From Lacinutrix sp. WUR7 (lineage in GTDB: Bacteria; Bacteroidota; Bacteroidia; Flavobacteriales; Flavobacteriaceae), in NCBI RefSeq assembly GCF_016864015.1, contig NZ_CP045067.1, forward strand, positions 903,001 to 967,000: DNA of 64,000 nt, read 5' to 3'. Shown piece after piece: positions 54,151 through 63,289 of this stretch; positions within the stretch are counted from its first letter, which is position 1, and each line of letters begins with the position of its first letter. The notes below the pieces were generated by a model, which searched no databases, was not told the origin of the DNA, and saw only the letters and a program-made list of their open reading frames with translations. A program made the position numbers and the translations under genes.

Positions 54151-55020
54151 TTAATTGACGCTAGGTATCAGGCCACGAAGCCCCATATCTACTACTTGCT
54201 CTCCAGCACTTGGCTCGTATTTCCCGTCGGCATGCACTTCAGTCCACTCAAAGCTATTATTTGTGGAAAAGGATAAGGTTACCACCACATCTTCGGTTTC
54301 ATTACCTGAAATAGTTAAACCGTTTTCAAATTCTCCAGTTACCACACAAGAACCTTGCGGAATTGGTGACGAATCGAACAACGGATTAGGAACTGTTGTC
54401 GCTCCTTCCGGTGCTTGACCTTGTGCCGTAAACCCTAAAGTTTCAAAAGCCCAAAAACCTTGTAATCTGTTTGCGTTTATTGCAATAGTACTTCCGTTTA
54501 AATTCAAAGTAGAAACATAGGTGTTATAGCCAACAAAACTCGCCAGTGTTCCGGTATAATCATTTCCATCTTCTCCTAAAAAATCAATATCTCCTTCTTG
54601 ATACGCCAAAGACACACGAACCCATTCATAATCTCCAGCAGCGACTTGACTTAAAGGAATAGTTAAAAAAGTTTCGTTATTTCCTGCAAATCTCGCCTCT
54701 TGAAAATCGATAGCTTTTTCGCCTCCAGATGTTGTTTCGCTTCCGGAGAAAACAATTTCTCCAGTTCCTAATGCCGTTAACATATTTGGTGCAAATTCAA
54801 TATAATTCGCGCTCATTCTATTTATACTAGGCGATTGCGCAGCATTTCCTGTTGCAACAGAAACAGGCTCCCCAAAATTACCCAATCGTTCTTGGGTAGA
54901 ATTAAATGCTAGTTTAATAATTAAATTTGCGTCGGAAGTAGTATCTGGTTCGTCATTAACATCAGTACAAGAAGACAATAGCATCAAACAACTACAAAAA
55001 ATAAAATAGAACGTTTTCAT
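54151..55020 (-). CDS. Lipoprotein of unknown function
   Basis: 289 residues. The lipobox is LLSSCTDV. The mature part is beta-rich with many Gly, Asn and Thr residues and no motif I recognise; the region ATGNAAQSPSINRMSANYIEF looks like a conserved edge, and SCVVTGEFENGLTISGNETE may be a repeat strand. Possibly a surface or periplasmic beta-sandwich. It lies between sdhC and the BNR-repeat gene on the same strand. Confidence 0.7.
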   Translation of the reverse strand: MKTFYFIFCSCLMLLSSCTDVNDEPDTTSDANLIIKLAFNSTQERLGNFGEPVSVATGNAAQSPSINRMSANYIEFAPNMLTALGTGEIVFSGSETTSGGEKAIDFQEARFAGNNETFLTIPLSQVAAGDYEWVRVSLAYQEGDIDFLGEDGNDYTGTLASFVGYNTYVSTLNLNGSTIAINANRLQGFWAFETLGFTAQGQAPEGATTVPNPLFDSSPIPQGSCVVTGEFENGLTISGNETEDVVVTLSFSTNNSFEWTEVHADGKYEPSAGEQVVDMGLRGLIPSVN

Positions 55021-55077
55021 GTTTTATTGGTTTACACTAATAACTTGAAAACAGGAGAAATAGTATTTTAGATACTG

Positions 55078-57918
55078 CTACTTCACTTCAAATTTTACTT
55101 TCTCAGCGTCTATCTGAATAAAATAAGTTCCTTTTGGTAAATAATACACTCCGTTTTTAGCAGCCTCAATATCGATACTTGTATTTTCTTTAAGAAGCAC
55201 TTTTCTTCCGTTTTCGGTTAATGACAAATCATAATCTACATAGTTAAATCCTTTATCTGCTTCCACAGAAATAGTATTTAAAATGGATTGTTTTTCCGAA
55301 AGGATTTTAACTTCTTTAGTTTCTGAAGTATTCCCATAAAACTTAATAATTTCTAGAGGTGTATTTGCGTCAAACCACTTGCTCCAAGAACTTCCCCAAC
55401 GTGCCGAATAGCGTACATCTTCAAAAGGGAAAAGCGTTATTTTTTTACTCAAAAGATTCACATTCATTTTTTGTAATGGCGCAATATTCGTTTTATAAAA
55501 ACTTCTTCCGTGTGTTGCCAAAAGCAAATCTTTAGCTTCTGGTTGTATCACCAAATCATGCACAGCAACTGCAGGTAAATTTTTATGGAATACCTCCCAC
55601 TTCGCTCCTTTATTAAAAGTAACATAGGCACCATTATCGGTTCCTAAATAGAGAATATTTTCATTTTCAGGATCTTCTTTGATAACATTTACTGGCGACA
55701 TTGGAATGTTAGAACGTATGCTTTTCCACGTATTTCCATAGTCTTCGGAAACATACACGTAGCTATTAAAATCGTCCCAACGATAGCCATTTAAAGTGAC
55801 ATAAACACGTTCTTCTTTATGTTGCGAAGCGATAACCCGCGTCACCCAAAGATCTTTTGGTAAATTAGCTGAAATATTCTCCCAGCTTCCGCCTGCGTCT
55901 TTAGTTACATATACCAACCCATCATCACTTCCGGTGTAAATAAGTCCGAACGCAAAAGGAGACTCACTAATACTTGTTAAGGTTCCATAGGCAACATTTC
56001 CTTTTTTTCCACCATTAGTTAAATCTTGGCTAATTGCTTTCCAATCGTCGCCTTGATTCATAGAACGCATTAATTTATTTCCACCTAAATACAGAATATC
56101 CTGATTGTGTGGCGATAGTAATATTGGTGTTTGCCAATTAAATCGATACGGATTTTCACCCAATTCATGTTTTGGCTGAATGTATTTCTGCGCTTTAGTT
56201 TCGCGATTAATTCTATAATAATTACCAAACTGATAACCGGTATACAACAGATTCGCATTTCTAGAATCTATTTGAATTTGCATACCATCACCGCCCATTA
56301 AACTCTCCCAAGGATTATGACCACTTTGCTGCCACCCCTTATTTTGCTTTGCATTATTTGCACCAACCCAAACGCCATTATCTTGCAAACCACCATATAC
56401 ATTATATGGTTTTTCATTATCTACATTTATGGTATAAAATTGCCCAACGGCATTTACGTTTAGCTTCTCCCAACTTTCACCATCATCATAGCTTAAATTT
56501 AAACCGCCATCATTACCATTTATTAAATGCCCTGCTTTTTTAGGGTTTACCCATAGTGCTTGATGATCTGCATGCACGTTTTCTTTACTGATAGAAACAA
56601 AAGTTTTTCCGCCATCTTTCGATTTTAAAATAGGAACTCCCATAGCATAAATACCATTTTCATTTTGCGGGTCCACGCGGATTTCTCCAAAATAATATCC
56701 ATAACTATAATACAAATCGTCTAAATAGTCTTCATGTGTTTTGCTCCACGTTTTTCCACCATCTTTACTTTTATACACCTCAGCGCCAATTACCGGACTA
56801 TCAAAAAGCATGGTATTTGCGTCTTCTAAATAACGTGCTATATCTGTCGGTTTTACATTGCCACTACGTACCATTTGCTTTACATTTTCTGCACGATACT
56901 TTTCTTGAAAACCATTCATTTTTAAAAACCCATTTAGCTTTTTATCTTCTAGATTCAAGAAGTCTTCTGAGCTCATGGTTTTAAAATCTTCTTTTGTTAA
57001 ACCACGTTTATCTGTTTTTTTGGTGGTTTCTTTTCTTCGGAATTGATTATCATGCAATGCATAAATAATATTATCATCGTAAATTGCCAATCCAATTCTA
57101 CCAACACCATTTCCTGTTGGAAATCCACTAGCTTCTGTGGAAATTTTTATCCAAGTTTCTCCTGCATCTATACTTTTATATATCGCGGAGTTATTTCCGT
57201 TTCCGTTAAAATGCCAAGCTTTTCTATCACGCTCCCAAGCAGCAGCAAACATGATATTGTAATTATTTGGTGCATATTGTAAATCTATGATTCCGCTTAC
57301 ATCATTTACAAAAAGGGTTTGCTTCCATGTTTTTCCGCCATTCATCGTTTTATACACACCACGCTCTGCATTTGGAGAATATAAATGTCCAATAACACCG
57401 ACTGTTACTTCCTCTGGATTATTCGGATTAATTAAAATACGACCAATATGATGCGAGTCGTGAAGCCCAACATTGGTCCATGTTTTTCCGTTATCGTTCG
57501 ACTTTAGAATACCAATTCCGGCATACGAAGAACGTGAAGAATTATTTTCACCAGTACCAACCCAAAGGGTTTTGTTATTCCAATCGACAGCAATATCTCC
57601 AATATTTTGTGTTTGTGCAGTATCTAAAACTGGCGTAAAAGTAGACCCATTATTTAGGGTATGCCATAATCCGCCAGACGCATAGGCTACATAAAACTCT
57701 ATGGTATTTTCTGGATTCACTTCTATATCGACAACGCGACCACTCATTATAGATGGCCCAATATTTTCAAAAGGAATATTTTTAACTAGCGAGTTTTCTA
57801 TTAATACCTGTTTCTCTTTTAAAGCATTTTGAACCAAGCTGGAAGCTGTTGCTGGTTGTTGCGCTTCCGCAGAAAGCATAAAACATATTAAAAACGTAAA
57901 AAAGACTCTAATTTTCAT
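55078..57918 (-). CDS. Exported BNR/Asp-box beta-propeller protein (sortilin/VPS10-like)
   Basis: 946 residues with a signal peptide (MLSAEAQQPA). About ten Asp-box motifs of the S-x-D-x-G-x-T-W type run through residues 90-800 (SNDNGKTW, TMNGGKTW, SIDAGETW, SKDGGKTW, SYDDGESW, SEDYGNTW), so it folds as one or two beta propellers. The last 120 residues are another beta domain and do not look like a T9SS C-terminal domain. The family is often labelled glycosyl hydrolase, but no catalytic residues can be assigned here. Likely a periplasmic or surface binding protein or peptidase partner. Confidence 0.82.
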   Translation of the reverse strand: MKIRVFFTFLICFMLSAEAQQPATASSLVQNALKEKQVLIENSLVKNIPFENIGPSIMSGRVVDIEVNPENTIEFYVAYASGGLWHTLNNGSTFTPVLDTAQTQNIGDIAVDWNNKTLWVGTGENNSSRSSYAGIGILKSNDNGKTWTNVGLHDSHHIGRILINPNNPEEVTVGVIGHLYSPNAERGVYKTMNGGKTWKQTLFVNDVSGIIDLQYAPNNYNIMFAAAWERDRKAWHFNGNGNNSAIYKSIDAGETWIKISTEASGFPTGNGVGRIGLAIYDDNIIYALHDNQFRRKETTKKTDKRGLTKEDFKTMSSEDFLNLEDKKLNGFLKMNGFQEKYRAENVKQMVRSGNVKPTDIARYLEDANTMLFDSPVIGAEVYKSKDGGKTWSKTHEDYLDDLYYSYGYYFGEIRVDPQNENGIYAMGVPILKSKDGGKTFVSISKENVHADHQALWVNPKKAGHLINGNDGGLNLSYDDGESWEKLNVNAVGQFYTINVDNEKPYNVYGGLQDNGVWVGANNAKQNKGWQQSGHNPWESLMGGDGMQIQIDSRNANLLYTGYQFGNYYRINRETKAQKYIQPKHELGENPYRFNWQTPILLSPHNQDILYLGGNKLMRSMNQGDDWKAISQDLTNGGKKGNVAYGTLTSISESPFAFGLIYTGSDDGLVYVTKDAGGSWENISANLPKDLWVTRVIASQHKEERVYVTLNGYRWDDFNSYVYVSEDYGNTWKSIRSNIPMSPVNVIKEDPENENILYLGTDNGAYVTFNKGAKWEVFHKNLPAVAVHDLVIQPEAKDLLLATHGRSFYKTNIAPLQKMNVNLLSKKITLFPFEDVRYSARWGSSWSKWFDANTPLEIIKFYGNTSETKEVKILSEKQSILNTISVEADKGFNYVDYDLSLTENGRKVLLKENTSIDIEAAKNGVYYLPKGTYFIQIDAEKVKFEVK

Positions 57919-58028
57919 AATAGCGATTTAAAGTTTCAAGATACCTATAAATATAAAAGGTACAAAGCAATTAGAAAAAAGGCGCCATATTTTAAGACGC
58001 TTTTATAACAATTGTATTTTAAACTTCT

Positions 58029-58036
58029 TATTTTTG
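58029..58036 (+). promoter_or_regulatory. Possible -7 element of the aminopeptidase P gene
   Basis: TATTTTTG matches TAnnTTTG 64 bases before the ATG. The nearest TTG (58012-58014) is only 14 bases upstream, shorter than the usual spacing. Confidence 0.35.
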
Positions 58037-58099
58037 ATACACTTAACGGAATTCAAAAATAAAATTCCTTTTCTAAAGGGAATTTAAAACAATTTTTCA

Positions 58100-59392
58100 A
58101 TGAAATACAACCTAATAGACAACCAACTTTTTATAAAAAACCGTAAAAATTTTGCTTCTCAAATGAAGCCAAAAAGTCTTGCTGTTTTCAATTCTAACGA
58201 TATTTACCCAGTAAGTGCAGATAGCACTTTACCATTTGCACAACACAGAGACATTTTTTTCTTAAGCGGTGTAGATCAAGAAGAAAGCATATTGGTTCTT
58301 TTTCCAGATTGCCCAAATCCGAAGCATAGAGAAATTCTTTTTTTAAAAGAAACCAACGAACATATTGCCGTTTGGGAAGGTGAAAAACTTACCAAAGAAG
58401 CTGCATTTAAAACAAGCGGAATTAAAACCGTGTATTGGTTACAAGACATAGAAAAAGTATTGTTTGAACTAATGACACAAGCAGAAACCGTTTACATAAA
58501 CACCAATGAGCATTATAGAGCAAATGTAGAAACTGAAACTCGCGAAGACCGTTTCACTAAGTGGTTAAAAGAAAAATATCCAGCACATGCTGTTGCTAAA
58601 AGTAATCCTATTTTACAACGTTTACGCTCTGTAAAAGATCAGATAGAATTAGATCTCATTCAGCAAGCTTGTGATATTACTGAAAAAGGTTTCCGTAGAA
58701 TATTAAACTTTGTAAAACCTGGGGTTATGGAGTATAATATTGAAGCAGAGTTTATGCATGAGTTTTTAAACAATCGCTCAAAAGGTTTTGCCTACACACC
58801 AATTGTTGCTTCTGGTAATAACGCGAACGTTCTACATTATATAGAAAACAACCAAGAGTGTAAAGCTGGCGATTTAATCTTATTAGATGTTGGTGCAGAA
58901 TATGCAAATTATTCTAGTGATATGACACGAACGATTCCTGTTTCTGGAAAGTTTAACGACAGACAAAAAGCAGTTTATAATGCTGTTTTAAGAGTGAAAA
59001 ACGCAGCAACCAAAATGTTGGTCCCTGGAACTATCTGGGCAGATTACCATGTAGAAGTTGGAAAACTAATGACTAGCGAATTATTAGGCTTGGGCTTAAT
59101 AGATAAAGCAGATGTACAAAACGAAAATCCAGATTGGCCAGCATACAAGAAATACTTTATGCACGGAACTAGCCACCATATGGGATTAGACACACATGAC
59201 TATGGCATTCTAACAGAGCCAATGCAAGCAAACATGGTCTTTACTGTAGAACCTGGGATTTATATTCCGGATGAAGGATTTGGTATTCGTATTGAAGATG
59301 ATGTCGTGATACAAAAAACGGGAGAACCATTCAATTTAATGCGTAACATACCAATTGAAGCGGATGAGATTGAAGAAATTATGAATAAATAA
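58100..59392 (+). CDS. pepP: Aminopeptidase P family Xaa-Pro peptidase
   Basis: 430 residues. An N-terminal ribonuclease H-like domain (about 1-170) is followed by the pita-bread metallopeptidase. Metal ligands: Asp in LLDVGAEYANYSSDMTRT (two), His in GTSHHMGLDTHD, Glu in VEPGIYIPDEGFGIRIEDD (two Glu). It cleaves an N-terminal residue before Pro. Complete and of normal size. Confidence 0.93.
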   Translation: MKYNLIDNQLFIKNRKNFASQMKPKSLAVFNSNDIYPVSADSTLPFAQHRDIFFLSGVDQEESILVLFPDCPNPKHREILFLKETNEHIAVWEGEKLTKEAAFKTSGIKTVYWLQDIEKVLFELMTQAETVYINTNEHYRANVETETREDRFTKWLKEKYPAHAVAKSNPILQRLRSVKDQIELDLIQQACDITEKGFRRILNFVKPGVMEYNIEAEFMHEFLNNRSKGFAYTPIVASGNNANVLHYIENNQECKAGDLILLDVGAEYANYSSDMTRTIPVSGKFNDRQKAVYNAVLRVKNAATKMLVPGTIWADYHVEVGKLMTSELLGLGLIDKADVQNENPDWPAYKKYFMHGTSHHMGLDTHDYGILTEPMQANMVFTVEPGIYIPDEGFGIRIEDDVVIQKTGEPFNLMRNIPIEADEIEEIMNK

Positions 59393-59411
59393 AAAACATA
59401 CATACGTTAAA

Positions 59412-59439
59412 AAAAAAGCCTCTTCATTGAGGCTTTTTT
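59412..59439 (+). terminator. Terminator of the aminopeptidase P gene
   Basis: AAAAAAGCCTC at 59412-59422 pairs with GAGGCTTTTTT at 59429-59439, just after the stop. Confidence 0.88.
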
Positions 59440-59480
59440 ATGCTATATTCTAGCTAAGTCTCTATACTGATTTGTGTTCT

Positions 59481-59560
59481 AAATGGCGGTGAAAAAAAAC
59501 CAACATTGGCGGAGAAAACAAGGAGCCTAGCCTTTGTTGGTGTTTTCCACCAACAAAACA
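59481..59560. repeat. Dispersed repeat with CCAACATTGGCG and TTTGTTGGTG palindrome
   Basis: ACCAACATTGGCGG at about 59498-59512, then TTTGTTGGTG at 59533-59542 pairing perfectly with CACCAACAAA at 59548-59557. A related copy at 61737-61765 has AATGTTGGT / ACCAACATT and again ATTGGCG. The two copies bracket the aspartate kinase/ACT pair. Confidence 0.6.
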
Positions 59561-59577
59561 ACAATCAAAACGATTCC

Positions 59578-60906
59578 CTACACCAAAACCCCATCATTCT
59601 CAAAAACATAACGCTGTAGTTTTTTCAAGGTTTCTACTTTATCGCTAGTATTAATTAATAACGAGATGTTATTATTAGATCCTCCGTAAGAAATCATACG
59701 AACACTCACATCTTGTAAAATCTGAAATAAATTCGGAGTATCTGCATGAAAAATGATAGCATTTCCAACCAAACAAACTATACTCATATAATCATCTACC
59801 TCTACAATTGAAAAACGCTCTAATTCTTCTACAATAGCTTCTAAATGTGTAGTATCATCGATAGTTAACGAAACTGCAATTTCGGAAGTAGTAATCATAT
59901 CGATAGACGTTTCATAACGCTCAAAAATCTCAAATACTTTCTTTAAAAAACCATGTGCTAGTAACATTCTAGCCGATTTAATTTTTATTGCTGTGATGTT
60001 ATCTTTTGCAGCAATTGCTTTAATACCTTCACCATGCACTTCATTAGTGATTAAGGTACCATGAGATGCTGGTGACATGGTATTTTTTAATCGCACTGGA
60101 ATATCTAATGCACGAACTGGCATTACGGTTTGTGGATGCAAAATTTTTGCTCCAAAATATGCTAACTCTGCAGATTCATCAAAAGACAAATTAGAGATGG
60201 CCTTCGTGTTTTCCACAAAACGCGGATCGTTATTATGGAATCCGTCAATATCTGTCCAAATCTGTACTTCTTCCGCTTTTAAAACTGCACCAATAATGGT
60301 TGCCGTATAATCGCTTCCGCCACGTTGTAAGTTCGCAATATTACCTTCGGCATCCCGACTAATAAAACCTTGCGTGATGTAAATCTCTGCATCGGGAGTT
60401 CCCGTAATAATTCGGTTTAAATTCTGTTGTATATAATAGTTATCTGGCTCGTATGTTTTATCAATTCGCATAAAATCTAAAGCCGGCAATAATGCTGCAT
60501 TTATATTTTCTTGTTGTAAGTAACGACTAAAAATAAAGGTAGATAACAATTCACCTTGCGCTACAATTTGGTTATATAATAAGATAGAATAAGGCTTGTT
60601 CACCAGCGTTTCTAAATCATCAAATATTGTATATACATAGGCTGAAACTTCAGCATGCAAAGCAGGATTACTAAGTAAAGACGTAATGGTTTTACTATAG
60701 TTATTTCTTAAGGCATCAATCACAATAAGAGCCTTGTCTATATTTTTGATTTTTATGTACTCTGAAATGGCAACCAATGCATTTGTAGTACCTGACATTG
60801 CCGACAAAACCACCACTTTTTGTTGTCCGTTATTAATGATATCCTTTACATGAATCATGTTTTCTATAGACCCAACAGATGTACCTCCAAATTTTAATAC
60901 CAACAT
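59578..60906 (-). CDS. Monofunctional aspartate kinase
   Basis: 442 residues. The kinase part starts with LKFGGTSVGS and includes RGGSDYTATIIGAVL and the aspartate/ATP site EVQIWTDIDGF. Two ACT domains fill the last 150 residues (AIKIKSARMLLAHGFLKK, IVCLVGNAIIFHADTP). It makes aspartyl phosphate for lysine, threonine and methionine synthesis; the ACT part allows feedback control. There is no homoserine dehydrogenase domain. It is divergent from an ACT-like gene at 61072. Confidence 0.93.
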   Translation of the reverse strand: MLVLKFGGTSVGSIENMIHVKDIINNGQQKVVVLSAMSGTTNALVAISEYIKIKNIDKALIVIDALRNNYSKTITSLLSNPALHAEVSAYVYTIFDDLETLVNKPYSILLYNQIVAQGELLSTFIFSRYLQQENINAALLPALDFMRIDKTYEPDNYYIQQNLNRIITGTPDAEIYITQGFISRDAEGNIANLQRGGSDYTATIIGAVLKAEEVQIWTDIDGFHNNDPRFVENTKAISNLSFDESAELAYFGAKILHPQTVMPVRALDIPVRLKNTMSPASHGTLITNEVHGEGIKAIAAKDNITAIKIKSARMLLAHGFLKKVFEIFERYETSIDMITTSEIAVSLTIDDTTHLEAIVEELERFSIVEVDDYMSIVCLVGNAIIFHADTPNLFQILQDVSVRMISYGGSNNNISLLINTSDKVETLKKLQRYVFENDGVLV

Positions 60907-60988
60907 AATCTTAACTATTTTATAGTGTAAAGCTACTTAGTACGTTGTTGTTAACCATAAAAATGAAAAAATTATACTACTTTTACAC

Positions 60989-61012
60989 AAATTGTTAAAT
61001 AATTAACAATTT
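60989..61012. promoter_or_regulatory. Palindrome between the aspartate kinase and ACT-like genes
   Basis: AAATTGTTAA at 60989-60998 pairs perfectly with TTAACAATTT at 61003-61012 around ATAA. It lies in the divergent gap of 165 bases, 83 from the kinase start and 60 from the ACT-like start, as an operator would. AT-rich sequence makes chance symmetry possible. Confidence 0.45.
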
Positions 61013-61071
61013 ATTTAATTTCGCATATAGTGCGGACGGACTGAAGCATATCATTAAATAAACTACCATTT

Positions 61072-61728
61072 ATGAAAACTATTGCCTCTTGTGTAGAAGA
61101 CATATTAATTACACAACCCTTTTTAGAAGAAGCCTTGTCAAGAAGTATTATTAACTATTCTGCTTTAGCTGAAGAATTAAACGCGCCAATTGGTGTTATG
61201 CTAGGAAAACCGGTAAAGTCTGGAGCAATTATGATGGCTTTACGAAGATATAATACACCAAACACTTTGCGTCATTCGTTAAAATTAAAAAGTACTTTAC
61301 AAAAATTAGGAGATATAACAGTGCGTTCTAATTTGAGTGATTTTACGTTTCAGAATTCGGAAACCCTAATACAAAGTCACACCAAAATTTTAGACCAAGT
61401 AGAAACAAATAAAGATATTTTTTACGCATTTACCCGAGGAATTTACGAAAGTAACATCATCATTTCGAGTTCAGAAAAAAAGGCGATTTTAAAGTGTTTT
61501 GCTTCCGAAAACCAATTAGGAATCCAAGAAGGATTATCTGCAATTAGCGTACGTTTACCAAAAGACAATTCGAAAATATCGGGTTTATATTATCAGATTT
61601 TTAAGCGTTTGGCTTGGGAGAACATTCCGATTTACGAAGTAGTTTCTACCACGAACGAGTTTACGGTTTTAGTGGAAGATCACGTGGTAGACAAGGCGTT
61701 TTCGGTAATTAAAAACTTGAAGAATTAA
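61072..61728 (+). CDS. ACT-like domain protein divergent from aspartate kinase
   Basis: 218 residues, no signal peptide. The N-terminal 90 residues are helical (LSRSIINYSALAEELN, GAIMMALRRYN) and may contain a small winged-helix fold; the C-terminal 80 residues resemble an ACT domain of the aspartokinase type (ENIPIYEVVSTTNEFTVLVE, then a helix KAFSVIKNL). Conserved in Bacteroidetes beside aspartate kinase. It could bind lysine or threonine and tune the kinase or its transcription; that role is inferred from position only. Confidence 0.72.
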   Translation: MKTIASCVEDILITQPFLEEALSRSIINYSALAEELNAPIGVMLGKPVKSGAIMMALRRYNTPNTLRHSLKLKSTLQKLGDITVRSNLSDFTFQNSETLIQSHTKILDQVETNKDIFYAFTRGIYESNIIISSSEKKAILKCFASENQLGIQEGLSAISVRLPKDNSKISGLYYQIFKRLAWENIPIYEVVSTTNEFTVLVEDHVVDKAFSVIKNLKN

Positions 61729-61736
61729 TGGTTTTA

Positions 61737-61765
61737 AATGTTGGTAAAAAACACCAACATTGGCG
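61737..61765. repeat. Second copy of the CCAACATTGGCG repeat
   Basis: AATGTTGGT at 61737-61745 pairs with ACCAACATT at 61753-61761, followed by GGCG. See the related copy at 59481-59560. Confidence 0.6.
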
Positions 61766-61781
61766 TAACATGGACCTAACA

Positions 61782-62132
61782 CTAAGATTTCAACAACTCC
61801 AATTCACCAGAATCCATAGCTTTTTGGTAATTTGCTTTTACATCTTTATACAGTCCGAAAAACTTGGTGCCATCACTCTTTTTTAAAATGACATAGGTTT
61901 TATCCTTTTTTGTAAACACTTCTTCTACCACAACCTTGTTTCCAATTACTGGCGCATAACTTGCTGTTTTACCACGCTTCACCAATATATTTAATTGTGG
62001 AAATGCAATATGATTATAAAACTGACTAGAAGGCGCTTTAACCATTAATACATCGCCAATTTTTGGTGTATGGCTCGCATAAGAAAGAAAACAAACACAA
62101 ATAAAGAATACGCTTAAAATGATTTTTTTCAT
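61782..62132 (-). CDS. Small exported protein of unknown function
   Basis: 116 residues with a signal peptide (FICVCFLSYASHTPKIG). The mature part (IGDVLMVKAPSS, KRGKTASYAPVIGNKVVVEE, TYVILKKSDGTKFFGLYKD as strands) looks like a small SH3-like or barrel fold, with a final short helix. No named family recognised. Same strand as the cupredoxin gene, but a terminator lies between. Confidence 0.65.
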   Translation of the reverse strand: MKKIILSVFFICVCFLSYASHTPKIGDVLMVKAPSSQFYNHIAFPQLNILVKRGKTASYAPVIGNKVVVEEVFTKKDKTYVILKKSDGTKFFGLYKDVKANYQKAMDSGELELLKS

Positions 62133-62177
62133 GACTTTAAATTTTAAATCAATATAGCAAAATCCGAAAAATAATAC

Positions 62178-62210
62178 AAAAAAAAGCGAGCTTTACTAAA
62201 GCTCGCTTTT
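62178..62210 (-). terminator. Terminator of the cupredoxin-like gene group
   Basis: AAAAGCGAGCTTT at 62182-62194 pairs with AAAGCTCGCTTTT at 62198-62210. On the minus strand a T-run follows (A-run at 62178-62185). Confidence 0.85.
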
Positions 62211-62235
62211 ACACTAAAAACTATTAATCAAACAA

Positions 62236-62622
62236 CTACTCTACGGTTAAAGTATATTGTGGTGTTTTATTAAAAGGACAAAAATATTGATACGTTCCTT
62301 TGGTAAGCGTTACCTCTTTTGAAGATTCTGTTTTACCGTGTTTTACCATTTGAGAAACATAAGCATCTGCAATATGATTTTTAGAATCTGCTCCATCTTT
62401 TCCTGCTTCTATTAAAACCAGACCAACTTCTGGCGCGGCATTATTATTAGAAACTTGAAATACATAGGTCCCTTCTTTAAGCGTTAATTCTTTCTGCGTG
62501 AATTCTCCTAATGTTTGTTCTAACACAACAGTTGTTGCAGTTGTACTTTTAGTCATTTTGTCTTGTGCTGTAGCCGTGATTGAAAATGCTACTAAAAAGA
62601 TTGCGATAAATAAATTCTTCAT
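62236..62622 (-). CDS. Small exported cupredoxin-like protein
   Basis: 128 residues with a signal peptide (VAFSITATAQ). The rest shows the cupredoxin strand order (LTLKEGTYVFQVSNN, EVTLTKGTYQYFCPFNKTPQYTLTV). The Cys is in YFCPFNKTPQ, but the usual downstream His and Met copper ligands are not in standard places, so metal binding is uncertain. It lies in a small same-strand group with an AhpD-like and a zinc-ribbon gene. Confidence 0.78.
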   Translation of the reverse strand: MKNLFIAIFLVAFSITATAQDKMTKSTTATTVVLEQTLGEFTQKELTLKEGTYVFQVSNNNAAPEVGLVLIEAGKDGADSKNHIADAYVSQMVKHGKTESSKEVTLTKGTYQYFCPFNKTPQYTLTVE

Positions 62623-62659
62623 GATTTTGTATTTTATATGTTTGTAATTATGATTTGTA

Positions 62660-63220
62660 TTAATTGCTAGTTACTGTGAATTTTCCTGTTTCTACACTTG
62701 GGAAATCTACTTCGGTTTCTGCAATATGATTTACATAGTTGGTAAGTGTATTAGAAACCACGTTTAAAACGATTTCTAAAATATCACCATCATTATAGCC
62801 CGCTTCTTTTACTGTTTGAATAGCTTCTGTAGAAACTTGCCCTCTGTTTTTAGTTACATCTTGTGCAAATTGTAAACCTGCTTGTGTTTTAGAATCTGCT
62901 GCAATTGCTTGTCGGCTTAATTCAGTTTGCTCTTGGGTTAAGCCATTCATTTTACCAATTGCTGTGTGCGCAGATAAACAATAGTTACATGCATTTTCTT
63001 CTGCAATTGCTAATGCTAATTGTTCTCTAAATTTGTTACTAAAGTTTCCGCTTCCTGTTAACTCTCCTAAACTTAAATAGGTCTGTAAGGTTGCTGGCGA
63101 ATTACCAAACACTTTTATTAGGTTTGGAATAAATCCTAATTTGTTCTGTACTGCATTAAATAATTCTTTAGATTTTCCTGTAGTTGTTTCTGGATCTAAT
63201 GTTTCAATTCTTGTGCTCAT
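62660..63220 (-). CDS. Carboxymuconolactone decarboxylase (AhpD-like) family protein
   Basis: 186 residues. The active-site motif is ENACNYCLSAHTAIG: the CxxC pair and His of alkylhydroperoxidase AhpD. The helical build and the final DFPSVETGKF segment fit peroxidase-related members of this family. It may reduce peroxides or act as a thiol-dependent partner. It is the middle gene of a small group with the cupredoxin-like gene 37 bases downstream. Confidence 0.9.
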   Translation of the reverse strand: MSTRIETLDPETTTGKSKELFNAVQNKLGFIPNLIKVFGNSPATLQTYLSLGELTGSGNFSNKFREQLALAIAEENACNYCLSAHTAIGKMNGLTQEQTELSRQAIAADSKTQAGLQFAQDVTKNRGQVSTEAIQTVKEAGYNDGDILEIVLNVVSNTLTNYVNHIAETEVDFPSVETGKFTVTSN

Positions 63221-63235
63221 AATATTTGTTTTTAC

Positions 63236-63255
63236 ATTCCTGCGAAGGCAGGAAT
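63236..63255. repeat. Dispersed palindrome, TTCCTGC family
   Basis: ATTCCTGC GAAG GCAGGAAT, perfect 8-bp arms, the same family as 16854-16871. It sits in the gap between the AhpD-like gene and the small zinc-ribbon gene. Confidence 0.75.
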
Positions 63256-63289
63256 CTTATTATTATTTATTTAAGTTTTATTGCGTTTT

